Position numbers and translations under genes: made by a program
Notes under the pieces: model-generated
What the model saw: only the letters and a program-made list of their open reading frames with translations
Told to the model about the DNA's origin: nothing
Databases searched by the model: none
In this document: piece after piece, positions 33,030-41,993 of the stretch
Position numbering within the stretch: the first letter of the stretch is position 1
Layout: each line of letters starts with the position of its first letter
NCBI RefSeq assembly: GCF_030348505.1
Contig: NZ_JAUCFJ010000002.1
Span: forward strand, 1,492,001-1,556,000
DNA length: 64,000 bases
DNA from: Lysinibacillus sp. G4S2
Lineage (GTDB): Bacteria; Bacillota; Bacilli; Bacillales_A; Planococcaceae
Direction: 5' to 3'

Positions 33030-33371
33030 ATGAACAAACAATGGTTAAGTGTCATAATTGCTGCTTTTTTTGAAGTCGGCTGGGTCATAGGTTTAAAACA
33101 TGCAGGAAGTGTACTCGAATGGATGGGTACCGCTATTGCAATTGTTGTGAGCTTTTATTTACTAATTAAGGCAGGAGAGAGTTTACCAGTCGGTACTGTT
33201 TATGCAGTATTCGTAGGCTTGGGTACAGCGGGTACTGTGTGTGCTGATAGTTTACTATTTGGAGAGCCATGGAAGTTAGCTAAAATAATATGTATCGTTG
33301 TTTTACTTGCAGGGGTCATTGGCTTAAAGCTTGTTACAGGTGAGCCTAAAGATAAAGAGGTGAATCAATAA
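33030..33371 (+). CDS. ykkC: SMR guanidinium/multidrug exporter subunit YkkC
   Basis: 113 residues, four membrane spans, from the ATG at 33030 (GGAGGA seven bases upstream). The essential Glu is in [17 protein letters not shown], the spot used for proton/guanidinium exchange; [19 protein letters not shown] is the SMR signature of the Gdx group. It closely resembles B. subtilis YkkC. The gene overlaps ykkD by one base, and both sit behind a guanidine-I riboswitch, so guanidine induces its own export. Confidence 0.93.
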   Translation: MNKQWLSVIIAAFFEVGWVIGLKHAGSVLEWMGTAIAIVVSFYLLIKAGESLPVGTVYAVFVGLGTAGTVCADSLLFGEPWKLAKIICIVVLLAGVIGLKLVTGEPKDKEVNQ

Positions 33372-33685
33372 TGGCATGGATTGCATTAGTTGTTGCGGGA
33401 CTATGTGAGATGATGGGTGTTTATATGATTAGTAAATATAATAATGCTAAGTGTATGAAAAATTTAGTATTAATGATTTTTGCATTTACTTTAAGCTTTG
33501 CTGGTCTGGCATATGCCATGGAAACATTAGCGATGGGCACAGCATATGCCATTTGGACAGGAATTGGAGCGGCGGGTGGTGCTATACTCGGTATGATGTT
33601 TTTCAATGAATCAAAGGACTGGAGACGAGTTGTTTGTATAGTTCTTGTTTTAGGGGCAGCAATATCTTTGAAATTATTATCGTAA
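33371..33685 (+). CDS. ykkD: SMR guanidinium/multidrug exporter subunit YkkD
   Basis: 104 residues, four spans. The Glu lies in VVAGLCEMMGVYMISK; METLAMGTAYAIWTGIGAAG is the SMR signature, and the protein ends AISLKLLS as in B. subtilis YkkD. Start ATG overlaps the ykkC stop (TAATG). The pair probably works as a heterodimer, as described for B. subtilis. Confidence 0.93.
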   Translation: MAWIALVVAGLCEMMGVYMISKYNNAKCMKNLVLMIFAFTLSFAGLAYAMETLAMGTAYAIWTGIGAAGGAILGMMFFNESKDWRRVVCIVLVLGAAISLKLLS

Positions 33686-33692
33686 AAGTGTA

Positions 33693-33733
33693 AAAAAGCA
33701 CTTCCGCATTTTATATACGGAAGTGCTTATTTA
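33693..33733. terminator. Bidirectional terminator between ykkD and opuAC
   Basis: AAGCACTTCCG and CGGAAGTGCTT, 11-bp stem, with A and T runs on both sides. Confidence 0.88.
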
Positions 33734-33737
33734 AATC

Positions 33738-34619
33738 TTATTTTTTTACATCCTTCGTCCATTCAGCCACTTTGTCTGGATTGGCTTCTACCCAGTCTTT
33801 AGCAGCATCTTTTGGGTCTTTGCCATCCATAATTTCAAGCATAACAGTCTCTAAATCTTCAGCTGTCCAGTGGAAGTTATCTAGTACAGAATAAACATCT
33901 GGTTGATCTTCTTTTAAACCTTTTCGAGCAAATGTGTTAATCGTTTCATCTCCGCCATAAACACCTTTTGGATCCTCTAAGTATTTCAGGTCATATTTAG
34001 CGAATTTCCAGTGAGGGGACCAACCAGTCACAACGATGTCTTCTTTGTTTTTAATCGCTTTAGCAAGAGAAGTTGTCATGGCACCAGATGAAGATGTTAA
34101 TAGATTCCAATCTGCTAAGTTATCATATTCAACTAAAGCTTTTTCTGTAGCAGCTGTAATGCCAGCACCAGGCTCGATACCCGTAATTGTGTGATCTGCT
34201 TGATTTTTTAAATCTTCAATCGAATTAACGTCCATATAGCTTGGTACTACTAAACCTATTTTGGCTCCAGCAAGGTTTTCACCTAGTTCATCAAGATTAG
34301 CCTTGTATTTTTCGTACTGTGAGGCATGTGTATTTGGTAACCATGCAGCAACCATTCCATCTGCTTCACCTTTTGAAACTGCCTCCCACATAATAGCGTT
34401 ATCGAGTGGTGTTAATGTTACATTGTAGCCTAAATCCTCTAGCACTTGCCCAACGACATGAGTTGAAGCAATTTCTGTATCCCATTCAACGTAGGCTAAA
34501 TTGACGTCCTTTGAGTCACCACTGCTACTGCTCTTACTAGAATCATCGCCACTACATGCAGCTAGCAAAAAGCCGAGCCCTAAAGCCATCCCTAATTTAG
34601 ATAATGTTTTCAGTTTCAT
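33738..34619 (-). CDS. opuAC: Glycine betaine ABC transporter, substrate-binding lipoprotein
   Basis: 293 residues. Signal peptide with lipobox LLAACSG, then an OpuAC-type domain: VNLAYVEWDTEIASTHVVGQ, GEADGMVAAWLPNTH, GLVVPSYMDVNSIEDL, TGWSPHWKFAKYDLKYLEDP. The Trp residues in these stretches form the cage for the quaternary ammonium. It is the last gene of the opuA operon; a 94-base gap separates it from opuAB. Exports to the outer membrane face and hands betaine to the permease. Confidence 0.93.
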   Translation of the reverse strand: MKLKTLSKLGMALGLGFLLAACSGDDSSKSSSSGDSKDVNLAYVEWDTEIASTHVVGQVLEDLGYNVTLTPLDNAIMWEAVSKGEADGMVAAWLPNTHASQYEKYKANLDELGENLAGAKIGLVVPSYMDVNSIEDLKNQADHTITGIEPGAGITAATEKALVEYDNLADWNLLTSSSGAMTTSLAKAIKNKEDIVVTGWSPHWKFAKYDLKYLEDPKGVYGGDETINTFARKGLKEDQPDVYSVLDNFHWTAEDLETVMLEIMDGKDPKDAAKDWVEANPDKVAEWTKDVKK

Positions 34620-34713
34620 CGAATCTTCCTTCCTTATTTTTAATAAACTTCAAAACTTTAATCCAAGTAATAAAACTGAAAAACTTGGACTTTTGCTAAT
34701 GAAATTACCTCTT

Positions 34714-35568
34714 TTATACGGCTTTCTTCTTATTAAAACTTTGCGTTAGGCGATCAATAATAATGGCAAAAATAACTAGGCCTAAACCTGCAACAAAGCC
34801 ATTCCCAACCTGAGTACGTTGTAGTGCAGTTAATACTTCTCGTCCTAGACCAGGTGCACCAATCATTGAGGCAATTACGACCATTGAAAGCGATAGCATA
34901 ACAGTTTGGTTGATCCCTGCCATTATAGTTGATTTAGCAAGAGGGATTTCTACTTTAAATAGTTTTTGACTTGCCGTACTACCATATGAATCCGCAGCTT
35001 CCACTAATTCTTTTGGTACTTGGCGAATTCCTAGGTTCGTCATTCGTACAGTTGGTGGTAGGGCGAAAATAACGGATGCAAATACGCCGGGTACAATTCC
35101 GATGCCAAAGAAGGCAACAGCCGGAATCAAGTACACGAAGCCAGGCATTGTTTGCATGAAATCAAGTAACGGCTTAATCACATTTTCCGCTACACTTGAC
35201 TTGGACATTAGAATGCCAAGTGGAATACCAATAATGATTGAAATAATACTTGAAAAGAGCACGAGCGTTGTTGTTTCCATAAGGTGTGTCCATAAGCCTT
35301 GATTATAGATAAATAACAAACCAATGAACGAAAACGTTGCGAGCCCAAATTTTTTGCCGGTAATGAAAAAGGCAAAAATGACAACAAGTAAAATAAGAAT
35401 AATAGCAGGAATGCTAATTAATAAATCAGTGACCTGATTCATGAGTAGTTTTCCAGATTTTTGGATTGAATCAAAGAATGCTGAAAAATTACTCGTCAAC
35501 CAGTCCATAGCTGATTCTACCCATGGAGCCAGTGGTATAGCTGGTATATTGTCTAAAAAACTATTCAT
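34714..35568 (-). CDS. opuAB: Glycine betaine ABC transporter permease
   Basis: 284 residues from the ATG at 35568, which overlaps the end of opuAA by eight bases; the longer ORF upstream would run into opuAA. It has about 6-7 membrane spans. The EAA loop of ABC permeases is seen at [20 protein letters not shown], and [21 protein letters not shown] is typical of OpuAB/ProW. It forms the channel for osmoprotectant uptake with OpuAA and OpuAC. Confidence 0.93.
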   Translation of the reverse strand: MNSFLDNIPAIPLAPWVESAMDWLTSNFSAFFDSIQKSGKLLMNQVTDLLISIPAIILILLVVIFAFFITGKKFGLATFSFIGLLFIYNQGLWTHLMETTTLVLFSSIISIIIGIPLGILMSKSSVAENVIKPLLDFMQTMPGFVYLIPAVAFFGIGIVPGVFASVIFALPPTVRMTNLGIRQVPKELVEAADSYGSTASQKLFKVEIPLAKSTIMAGINQTVMLSLSMVVIASMIGAPGLGREVLTALQRTQVGNGFVAGLGLVIFAIIIDRLTQSFNKKKAV

Positions 35569-36760
35569 GTGCAACTGCCTCCTCATCGCTAGTTGAAAGT
35601 GCTTCGATGACAACGCCCCGGATGAGAACACCTAGTAAGCGCTCATCTTTTACAACTGCAATAGGAGTCGGACAATTATGAATCATACCTAATATATCTT
35701 GTAAAAGCATATCTGGTGGAACGGTCAATATCTCTGATTGAACAATTGAATGTACCGTTTGTTCTTGTCTTTTAGCAGCAGCCCGTGCGTCGTCAGCAGT
35801 AATATATCCTTTTAAATGTCGATTTTTGTCAACTGCCATTAGCAAACTAACAGTCTCTTCGCGCATTCTTTTTAGTGCTACGGTTGGTCCATCTATATCC
35901 ACATTGACATATACAGGTCGAACCATGACATTTTCAGCTGTTAATACTTTAGAACGATCGACATCTTCTACGAAGGTTTTAACATATTCATCTGCAGGGT
36001 TTGTTAAAATTTCTTCTCCAGTACCAATTTGAATGATTGAGCCATCTTTCATAATAGCGATACGATCACCAATACGTAATGCTTCATTCAAATCGTGGGT
36101 GATAAAAAGAATTGTTTTTTTCATTGTGCTTTGTAAATCAAGTAATTCATCTTGCATTTCTTTACGAATTAATGGATCGAGTGCTGAAAAAGCTTCATCC
36201 ATTAGTAATATTTCAGGATCATTTGCAAGTGCGCGCGCTAAACCAACACGCTGTTGCATACCGCCTGACAATTGACTCGGATATTGGTCTTTATAAGCAA
36301 GTAAGCCTGCATTTTCGAGAGCCTGTTCTGCTTTTGCTTGTCGTTCTTCCTTTGAGACGCCTCTGATTTCAAGGCCATATTCAGTATTTTGAAGAAGTGT
36401 ACGATGGGGGAATAAACCGAAGTTTTGAAAGACCATACTCATTTTGTTTCTTCTGACATTACGTAAATTCTCTTTGTCCATCTTAGAAATATTTTCTCCA
36501 TCGATATAAATATTTCCGCTTGTAGGCTCAATAAGCCGGTTTAGAAGCCGGATAAGTGTGGATTTTCCACTCCCTGATAATCCCATAATAACGAAGATTT
36601 CACCTTCATTTACAGTAAAACTTGCATCGTATACACCAACAGTTGCACCTGTTTCTTTTAAAATATCAGTCTTGCTTTTTTGTTGCTTGACGAGTTCTAA
36701 TGCTTTAGGAATATGTTTCCCAAAAACTTTAGAAACATGTTCCACTTTTATTTTTTCCAA
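35561..36760 (-). CDS. opuAA: Glycine betaine ABC transporter, ATP-binding protein with CBS domains
   Basis: 399 residues from the TTG at 36760, nine bases after AAAGGA; the GTG/ATG region just upstream overlaps that site. Walker [10 protein letters not shown], signature [16 protein letters not shown], Walker [15 protein letters not shown], His switch FITHD. The C-terminal ~120 residues form tandem CBS domains ([18 protein letters not shown] start, then [11 protein letters not shown] and [17 protein letters not shown]), which in OpuA-type transporters sense ionic strength and in relatives bind c-di-AMP. First gene of the operon; a palindrome and promoter lie about 180-220 bases upstream. Confidence 0.92.
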   Translation of the reverse strand: MEKIKVEHVSKVFGKHIPKALELVKQQKSKTDILKETGATVGVYDASFTVNEGEIFVIMGLSGSGKSTLIRLLNRLIEPTSGNIYIDGENISKMDKENLRNVRRNKMSMVFQNFGLFPHRTLLQNTEYGLEIRGVSKEERQAKAEQALENAGLLAYKDQYPSQLSGGMQQRVGLARALANDPEILLMDEAFSALDPLIRKEMQDELLDLQSTMKKTILFITHDLNEALRIGDRIAIMKDGSIIQIGTGEEILTNPADEYVKTFVEDVDRSKVLTAENVMVRPVYVNVDIDGPTVALKRMREETVSLLMAVDKNRHLKGYITADDARAAAKRQEQTVHSIVQSEILTVPPDMLLQDILGMIHNCPTPIAVVKDERLLGVLIRGVVIEALSTSDEEAVAHE

Positions 36761-36792
36761 TAGAACCATTCCTTTCGTAGATCAATTTCGCC

Positions 36793-36905
36793 TTGGCGAA
36801 TTAACATGATGTTGGTCACTCAGGCGTTTTCACAGGATGTGAGGTTCTTAGTCTGAGTTCTTCTATTGCAGTAGGTGTTTGGACATCCACTGAATGAAGA
36901 TTAAT
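36793..36905 (-). repeat. Second copy of the resE-sigX junction repeat
   Basis: On the minus strand it reads ...TTTGGACACC-like, AACTCAGACTAAGAACCTCA, then GAGTGACCAACATCATGTT, matching about 1.60-1.75 kb in order. A short TTTCGCCTTGGCGAA palindrome adjoins it. It sits in the opuA leader, between promoter and start. Confidence 0.65.
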
Positions 36906-36938
36906 ACTATTTAAGGATAATGATACCCAAAAATAAAC

Positions 36939-36981
36939 AAGTAACAACTTAACCCTAACAAAGAGTTGTTACTTTTGTCAA
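36939..36981 (-). promoter_or_regulatory. BusR-type operator overlapping the opuA promoter
   Basis: AAGTAACAACT (36939-36949) and AGTTGTTACTT (36964-36974) form a perfect 11-bp inverted repeat; its outer halves read AGTAACA-N20-TGTTACT. On the minus strand, TTGACA (36976-36981) lies directly before it, with a weak -10 inside the repeat about 17 bases on. A protein bound here would block the opuA promoter. From memory, streptococcal BusR recognises AGTGACA and TGTCACT spaced by about 22 bases, which is very close. Confidence 0.6.
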
Positions 36982-36994
36982 ATCGACAAATAAG

Positions 36995-37038
36995 AAAAAA
37001 TCCGCTTAAACGCCGTTATATCAGCGCTTAAGCGGATT
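36995..37038 (-). terminator. Terminator of busR
   Basis: AAAATCCGCTTAA.CGC and GCG.TTAAGCGGATTTT pair, followed on the minus strand by a T-rich run; it directly follows the busR stop. Confidence 0.85.
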
Positions 37039-37674
37039 TTAATTTGGATATAAAAAACTCTGAACTCGTGCGAAACTTTCATCATTACCGATAAAGTAAA
37101 TGATATCTCCATCTTCCAACGACACATATGGACCAGGTGATAGTAGTAATTCATTTCCACGACGAATTCCGACAATCGTACACGATGTATTTTGCCAAAA
37201 ATTCAATCCTTGTACTGTTTGATGGATGCAAGGACTTTCAGTTGTCATTTCTAATTGATAAGGGATAAATGGATTGACGGATCGGAAATGTTCAGTTCGA
37301 CTAATCAGCTGTTTGGTCTTTTCCTGTAAATTTATTAATTCTTGGTGCTGCTTCTGAATACTAGTTATAAGCTCATTTTGAAGCTCATGGACAGATTGAA
37401 CATCATGGAATTGTCGGACAAAATGCGCAGCCTTTTCATATGATTTTATAATAACTCCACTGCCTTTTGAGGCCTCCACAATTTCCAAGTCCTGCAAAAC
37501 GGCAATCGCTCTTCTAGCAGTTTCAGCTGAGACATTATATTGGCTAGCAAGAGAGGATCTTGCATAAATTTTATCTCCGATTCGGTATTTTCTTTCTACA
37601 ATTTTTGAGGCTAAATCAACAGCTATTTGCTGGTACTTTGGCTGCTTCAACTGCACGTTTTTTTCTAATTGCAT
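37039..37674 (-). CDS. busR: GntR/RCK_C regulator, BusR-like
   Basis: 211 residues. Residues ~12-75 form a GntR-type winged helix (YQQIAVDLASKIVERKYRIG, SSLASQYNVSAETARRAIAV). Residues ~90-140 are a coiled coil (LQNELITSIQKQHQELINLQ). The last ~75 form an RCK_C/TrkA-C domain (GIRRGNELLLSPGPYVSLED, GDIIYFIGN). This combination is that of BusR, the c-di-AMP-bound repressor of the betaine transporter busA/opuA in lactic streptococci. Here it lies immediately upstream of opuA on the same strand, which supports the same job: lowering betaine uptake when c-di-AMP is high. That it binds c-di-AMP is inference from the domain. Confidence 0.8.
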   Translation of the reverse strand: MQLEKNVQLKQPKYQQIAVDLASKIVERKYRIGDKIYARSSLASQYNVSAETARRAIAVLQDLEIVEASKGSGVIIKSYEKAAHFVRQFHDVQSVHELQNELITSIQKQHQELINLQEKTKQLISRTEHFRSVNPFIPYQLEMTTESPCIHQTVQGLNFWQNTSCTIVGIRRGNELLLSPGPYVSLEDGDIIYFIGNDESFARVQSFLYPN

Positions 37675-38012
37675 GCTAAACTTCCTTTCGTCATTACAGT
37701 TACCACAGCTTATTATAGACTAGCCTGCACAGAAAAAATAGCATCACCATAAGCTATTAGTATATGATAAAAACGTCACATAACAGTTTTTGTTTCCTAT
37801 TAATCGTTTTTAACATCTTTCAGCAAATATTTTTCGTAACGAAAGTGCCACGTCAGTTTGCCCAAAGCTTCTGGCGGATTAAAATAGAGGCTGTTGTTTG
37901 ACAGTTCGTAGTTATTATTATAAACTAAGTTACGTTATGTAAGTGTTATGGAATACAGATACTCAGTTAGTAGATTTTAGCTAACTGTTAACAATAGAAG
38001 GTTGGAGAAAAT
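37675..38012. other. Divergent promoter region busR / ribA
   Basis: No gene and no FMN riboswitch. A candidate plus-strand promoter is TTGACA (37898-37903), 17 bases, TAAACT. In the leader, CAGTTAG and CTAACTG (about 37963-37989) form a stem just before the ribA ribosome site. Confidence 0.5.
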
Positions 38013-38738
38013 ATGACAATTACAACTAGAGTTATGGATATAGTGAAAGACAAAATGATAATCGTAAAGCACTCTGAAACTGAAAGTATTTGCCTAGTTG
38101 GTCCAGTGAAATTACCGATAAAACAGGCTGCGTTTTCAGAGACATTTCAATGGTATAACTGGTTAAAAGTAGATGCCAAACTATCAAAAGAAGAAATTAT
38201 TGATGGATTAGCATCTGCAAATTTAGCTTTTTTACAGCAGTCATCAGTGCTTGTTTATGGAGATTTTGCACATACCGAGGATGCTTTAATTCGCATGCAC
38301 AGCATTTGTCATACGGGTGATATTTTTGGGAGCCAGCGCTGTGATTGTGGCTATCAATTACATGAATCGATGAAAATGATTGCTGAGCATGGCTGCGGTG
38401 CTATTTTTTATTTAGCAGATCATGAAGGTCGTGGCATCGGGCTGTTCTCGAAATCTCTTGCTTATTTATTACAAGAAGAAGGGTTAGATACGGTTGAAGC
38501 AAACCACGCTCTTGGCTTCCCAGACGATACCCGTTCTTATGAAGATGCCATCACGGTGTTAGCTGCACTTCGTTCAAAACCGGTTACACTGATTACAAAT
38601 AATCCGAAGAAGCTTGCCGCATTACAGGCGCATGGCTTAGCAGTAAAAGGACATGTCCCTTTATGGGGAGGGTTAACGGAGACAAATCGTTTTTATTTAA
38701 ACACCAAAGTAGAGAAATCTGGACATATGCGCGAATAG
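38013..38738 (+). CDS. ribA: GTP cyclohydrolase II (single-domain RibA)
   Basis: 241 residues. The RibA zinc site is visible (HSICHTGDIFGSQRCDCGYQ), as are HEGRGIGLF and the late TNNPKKLAALQAHGL motif. It converts GTP to the pyrimidine precursor of riboflavin, releasing formate and pyrophosphate. The DHBP-synthase half (RibB) present in Bacillus RibBA is missing, and the N-terminal ~65 residues are not a RibB remnant I recognise. Directly followed by ribD (21 bases), the next step. The classical ribDEBAH operon is probably elsewhere. Confidence 0.88.
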   Translation: MTITTRVMDIVKDKMIIVKHSETESICLVGPVKLPIKQAAFSETFQWYNWLKVDAKLSKEEIIDGLASANLAFLQQSSVLVYGDFAHTEDALIRMHSICHTGDIFGSQRCDCGYQLHESMKMIAEHGCGAIFYLADHEGRGIGLFSKSLAYLLQEEGLDTVEANHALGFPDDTRSYEDAITVLAALRSKPVTLITNNPKKLAALQAHGLAVKGHVPLWGGLTETNRFYLNTKVEKSGHMRE

Positions 38739-38759
38739 AAGTGAGTGGAGGACACGAAG

Positions 38760-39869
38760 ATGACAATAGATGAAAAATATATGCAGCTAGCACTCGATTT
38801 AGCAGCTAGTGCCAAAGGAAATACGAACCCTAATCCACTTGTAGGGGCTGTCATCGTGAAAGACGGTGTAATTGTTGGAACAGGTTTACACAGAAAAGCA
38901 GGTGAACCACATGCAGAAGTGCATGCATTCCGTATGGCTGGAGAACATGCTAAAGGTGCGACACTTTATGTAACTCTTGAGCCATGTTCACATTTTGGAA
39001 AAACACCTCCTTGTGCAAATTTAGTGAAGGAATCAGCTGTTAAACGTGTTGTAGTAGCGATGCAAGATCCCAATCCTTCGGTAGCTGGGCGTGGTATTCA
39101 ATTGTTACGAGATGCGGGCATTGAGGTAGAGGTAGGTGTTTTAGAAGCTCAGGCTCGCCGTTTAAATGAACGCTTTATTCATAATATGCTAACAAAACGA
39201 CCATTTATTATTTCGAAATATGCGATGACCTTAGATGGGAAAATAGCCGCCCATACAGGACATTCCAAGTGGGTAACTGGGGAGGCAGCACGTGAGGATG
39301 TTCACCATATTCGTCATGAGGTGGATGGTATTTTAGTTGGTGTTGGCACAGTCTTAGCTGATAATCCTTCCTTAACAACAAGATTACAAGAAGATTACGG
39401 AAAAAATCCAGTACGCATTATTATGGATAGTGAGCTTCGTACACCAGCTCATGCTAACGTACTGAATGTAGAAGAAGCAAAAACAATTATTGTATGTAGT
39501 GAGAATGTTAGCAAAGAAAAAATAATAGCATTTGAAGAAAAAGGCGTAACGGTAATGCCGGTTCGACATGAATCGGAGGGGCTTGTTGTTGATGATATGC
39601 TTGAAAAACTATATCAATATGGTATTACTGATATTTTGGTAGAGGGCGGAAGTACTGTAAATGCTTCGTTTTTACAGCAAGGTGCTATCAATAAATATGT
39701 GATTTACATGGCGCCAAAAGTACTCGGTGGTCGTTTATCATTAACACCTTTTGCTGGTCATAACCCATCTACTATGGATGAGGCATGGGACGTAGAATTT
39801 GCTTCGTTTGAGCAGGTAGGGCAAGATTTACGTATTATTGCTTATCCAAAGAAAGATGAAGAAAATTAA
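38760..39869 (+). CDS. ribD: Bifunctional riboflavin deaminase/reductase RibD
   Basis: 369 residues from the ATG at 38760 (GGAGGA upstream; the GTG at 38745 overlaps that site). N-terminal cytidine-deaminase-like domain with zinc motifs PHAEVHAF and LEPCSHFGKTPPCANL; C-terminal RibD reductase domain (YAMTLDGKIAAHTGHSKWVT, VGVGTVLADNPSLTTR, ILVEGGSTVNASFL). It performs the second and third steps on the pyrimidine made by RibA. Operon with ribA; no ribE, ribH or FMN riboswitch accompanies them. Confidence 0.92.
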   Translation: MTIDEKYMQLALDLAASAKGNTNPNPLVGAVIVKDGVIVGTGLHRKAGEPHAEVHAFRMAGEHAKGATLYVTLEPCSHFGKTPPCANLVKESAVKRVVVAMQDPNPSVAGRGIQLLRDAGIEVEVGVLEAQARRLNERFIHNMLTKRPFIISKYAMTLDGKIAAHTGHSKWVTGEAAREDVHHIRHEVDGILVGVGTVLADNPSLTTRLQEDYGKNPVRIIMDSELRTPAHANVLNVEEAKTIIVCSENVSKEKIIAFEEKGVTVMPVRHESEGLVVDDMLEKLYQYGITDILVEGGSTVNASFLQQGAINKYVIYMAPKVLGGRLSLTPFAGHNPSTMDEAWDVEFASFEQVGQDLRIIAYPKKDEEN

Positions 39870-39949
39870 TTTATCAAGCAAATATTTGTATCGTTTGGGC
39901 TGGGCTCAATAGTACACTCAAAGATGCAGATTGTCCTGCAACACTATAA

Positions 39950-40084
39950 AATAAAGATTCGCTTGCACATTTTGACGTACAAGATTTTCAACAAATGCGT
40001 GAGCTAGCCATTGAGGAAGTTTTAGCAAAGCAAATTGAAAAAGAGCAAACATTTGCGGCTAACTTCATAAACAAGGCTTCTTGA
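39950..40084 (+). pseudogene. Remnant ORF end
   Basis: About 44 codons open without a start (NKDSLAHFDVQDFQQMREL ... FAANFINKAS, TGA at 40082), directly after an in-frame TAA. It reads like the helical C-terminus of an unknown protein. The rest of 39870-40098 shows no gene. Confidence 0.4.
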
Positions 40085-40098
40085 AGGGAAGACAAAAG

Positions 40099-40662
40099 AT
40101 GAAATTTGGCTTTGATATAGATGACACACTTATTGATTTACGAGCACACGCCTTTTCACTTTATAATAAAAAACTTGGTAAAAATGTTGCACTAGAAGCA
40201 TTTCAAGCTTTGCAAAGAGTTGAAATTCACGAACCATTTGGATTAACAGATGCTGAAGGAGCGGCGATGTGGAATAGTTCATTAGAGGAAATATATTTTA
40301 CAGATTGTCCTTCTTTTGAGGGAGCATTAGAGACGCTCCAAGCTTTGGCACAGCAGGGTCATGACATTTATTATATTACTTCACGTCCTAAACAGTATTG
40401 TGAGCAGACACGCGAATGGATGAAAGCACAAGGTTTTCCAATCACAGAAGGTCACTTTTTCTGTGGCATGCAGGACTCAGAGAAAGTGGCGATCATCAAA
40501 GAGCTAGCTTTAGATGTTTATGTGGATGATAAACCGGCTGTATTAGAAACACTTCAAGATGTGAGTACAAAAGTGATATTAAAAAATCAATCCTATAACA
40601 AGCAAGTTGAACTGCCACGCTTAAATCATTGGCAAGATTTCTTGAGATTAGTAAATATTTAG
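40099..40662 (+). CDS. HAD-superfamily 5'-nucleotidase-like protein
   Basis: 187 residues from the ATG at 40099 (AAGGGA upstream). HAD motif I is FGFDIDDTLIDL; motif II is in YYITSRPKQYCEQT; motif III/IV is DVYVDDKPAVLETL. This arrangement matches the 5'(3')-deoxyribonucleotidase/YqfW group (NT5C family). Likely a phosphatase for nucleotides or similar phosphates. Single gene, with a repeat element and terminator after it. Confidence 0.8.
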   Translation: MKFGFDIDDTLIDLRAHAFSLYNKKLGKNVALEAFQALQRVEIHEPFGLTDAEGAAMWNSSLEEIYFTDCPSFEGALETLQALAQQGHDIYYITSRPKQYCEQTREWMKAQGFPITEGHFFCGMQDSEKVAIIKELALDVYVDDKPAVLETLQDVSTKVILKNQSYNKQVELPRLNHWQDFLRLVNI

Positions 40663-40671
40663 TTCAACGTG

Positions 40672-40845
40672 AAGTTGATTTCCGTTCCGACTGGCGCTTT
40701 GTAGCTGTCGCTTCGCTTTCGCAAAGACGAAAACCATGTTGCTGCCGCTTCGCTTTCGCACAGAGCAAAGCTTCCTGGGGGAGTCGGACCAACACACGTT
40801 TTAACAAATGTCATCCACAACGTTTGGTGATGAGCGATATGATTA
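40672..40845. repeat. GATTTCCGTTCC element with two reverse 38-bp-family units
   Basis: Left end GTTGATTTCCGTTCCGACTG, right end GGAGTCGGACCAACACACG. Two units read in reverse (GCTGTCGCTTCGCTTTCGCA and GCTGCCGCTTCGCTTTCGCA). The flank ACGTTTTAACAAA.TG.CATCC is shared with the element at 41.8 kb. Confidence 0.75.
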
Positions 40846-40848
40846 AAG

Positions 40849-40903
40849 CAATAAACCCCGAATAAAGGACACTAAAAAGTGAACCTATTCGGGGTTTATT
40901 TAA
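40849..40903. terminator. Bidirectional terminator
   Basis: AATAAACCCCGAATA and TATTCGGGGTTTATT, 15-bp perfect stem, between the nucleotidase and the IclR gene. Confidence 0.85.
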
Positions 40904-40911
40904 TATTTCTA

Positions 40912-41679
40912 TCAATACAATTGCTTTTCGATTTCTAATGCAACGCTTTGAATGGATTCAATTAAAAAATTTTCATCATAGTCACTATATCGTACTTCTG
41001 GTATAACGAGTGACACTGATGCAATTATTTGGTTGGAAGCGTTTAAAATCGGTGCAGATAAAGAACATGCTCCACGTACACGCTCACTATTGCTTCTTGC
41101 AAAGCGCTGTCTACGAATCTCCTGTAAATCCTCCCACAACTGTTCTTTGGAAAGTATGGTTCTATATGTGATGGCTTCAAGACTTATATTCTCTACATAT
41201 TCTTCAACATTCGGCATAAACGCGAGCAATATTTTAGATGATGCACCTGCATAAAGGGGGGAGGTGTCACCAACAAACATTTTCGTTGAAAGCGGATATG
41301 TTGAATCATAGTTTAAAATACATCGTCTCTCAAATCCATCAATAATATTCATGGAAACACTTTCTCCAATTTCTTCGTTTAGCGTTTTTAAAATAGGTTC
41401 TGCGACAATAATAAGACTCGATTCTTCTTTTACTAAATTTCCTAAATACAGAAGTGAATGACCTAATTGATAGCGCTTTGTACGTTCATCTTTGTGAAGA
41501 AAGCCTTCGTACACAAAGGTTGAAACGAAGCGTTGCAAACTAGAGATGCTTATCCCTGTTTTTTTACTTAACTCAGTTAGGGAAAGGCTAGGCTCATCTT
41601 TTGAAAAAGCTTTTAATACTTTAATAGCTTTGTGCAGCGATGACATTGTATAGTTTTTTTCGAAAATCTCTTGATTCAT
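40912..41679 (-). CDS. IclR-family transcriptional regulator
   Basis: 255 residues. N-terminal winged helix (LHKAIKVLKAFSKDEPSLSL, TELSKKTGISISSLQRFVST), then the IclR effector domain with GESVSMNIIDGFERRCILNY, LYAGASSKILLAF and CSLSAPILN. IclR proteins usually control neighbouring catabolic genes. Here the neighbours, on the same strand just upstream, are the CoA-transferase/acyl-CoA dehydrogenase operon, the probable target. AGGTGACGGG precedes the ATG. Confidence 0.88.
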   Translation of the reverse strand: MNQEIFEKNYTMSSLHKAIKVLKAFSKDEPSLSLTELSKKTGISISSLQRFVSTFVYEGFLHKDERTKRYQLGHSLLYLGNLVKEESSLIIVAEPILKTLNEEIGESVSMNIIDGFERRCILNYDSTYPLSTKMFVGDTSPLYAGASSKILLAFMPNVEEYVENISLEAITYRTILSKEQLWEDLQEIRRQRFARSNSERVRGACSLSAPILNASNQIIASVSLVIPEVRYSDYDENFLIESIQSVALEIEKQLY

Positions 41680-41809
41680 CCCGTCACCTACGTAATAAAA
41701 TTCTCTTCGACATATGCCGGAGGTTTCTCTTCATATATAGATGCCGTTATGCTTTTGCGCATAAAAACAATTATTAAATGAAGATAAAATAGGCTCATCA
41801 CCATAGCGT

Positions 41810-41990
41810 GTGGTTGATTTCCGTTCGACTGAGGGCGTTCGATGAGCCGCTTCGCTTGCGCTCCATGGCTCATCTGTAACCCTGATCGCCCAGGTCTCCA
41901 CTTCACTCATATACATGGCATACGTTTTAACAAAATGACATCCCAAACATTCAGTGATGAACCCTAAAATTTACTTCTATTATAGCGCAA
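41810..41990. repeat. GATTTCCGTTCG repeat element
   Basis: GTGGTTGATTTCCGTTCGAC, then CGATGAGCCGCTTCGCTTGC and a GGCTCATC partner arm, then GATCGCCCAGG and the flank ACGTTTTAACAAAATGACAT. The shared flank with 40.8 kb shows they are copies of one element. No gene in the gap. Confidence 0.65.
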
Positions 41991-41993
41991 AAT

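Noticed and set aside
37675..38012. FMN riboswitch upstream of ribA-ribD
   Set aside because: None of the RFN conserved blocks is present; only a sigma-A-like promoter and a small stem.
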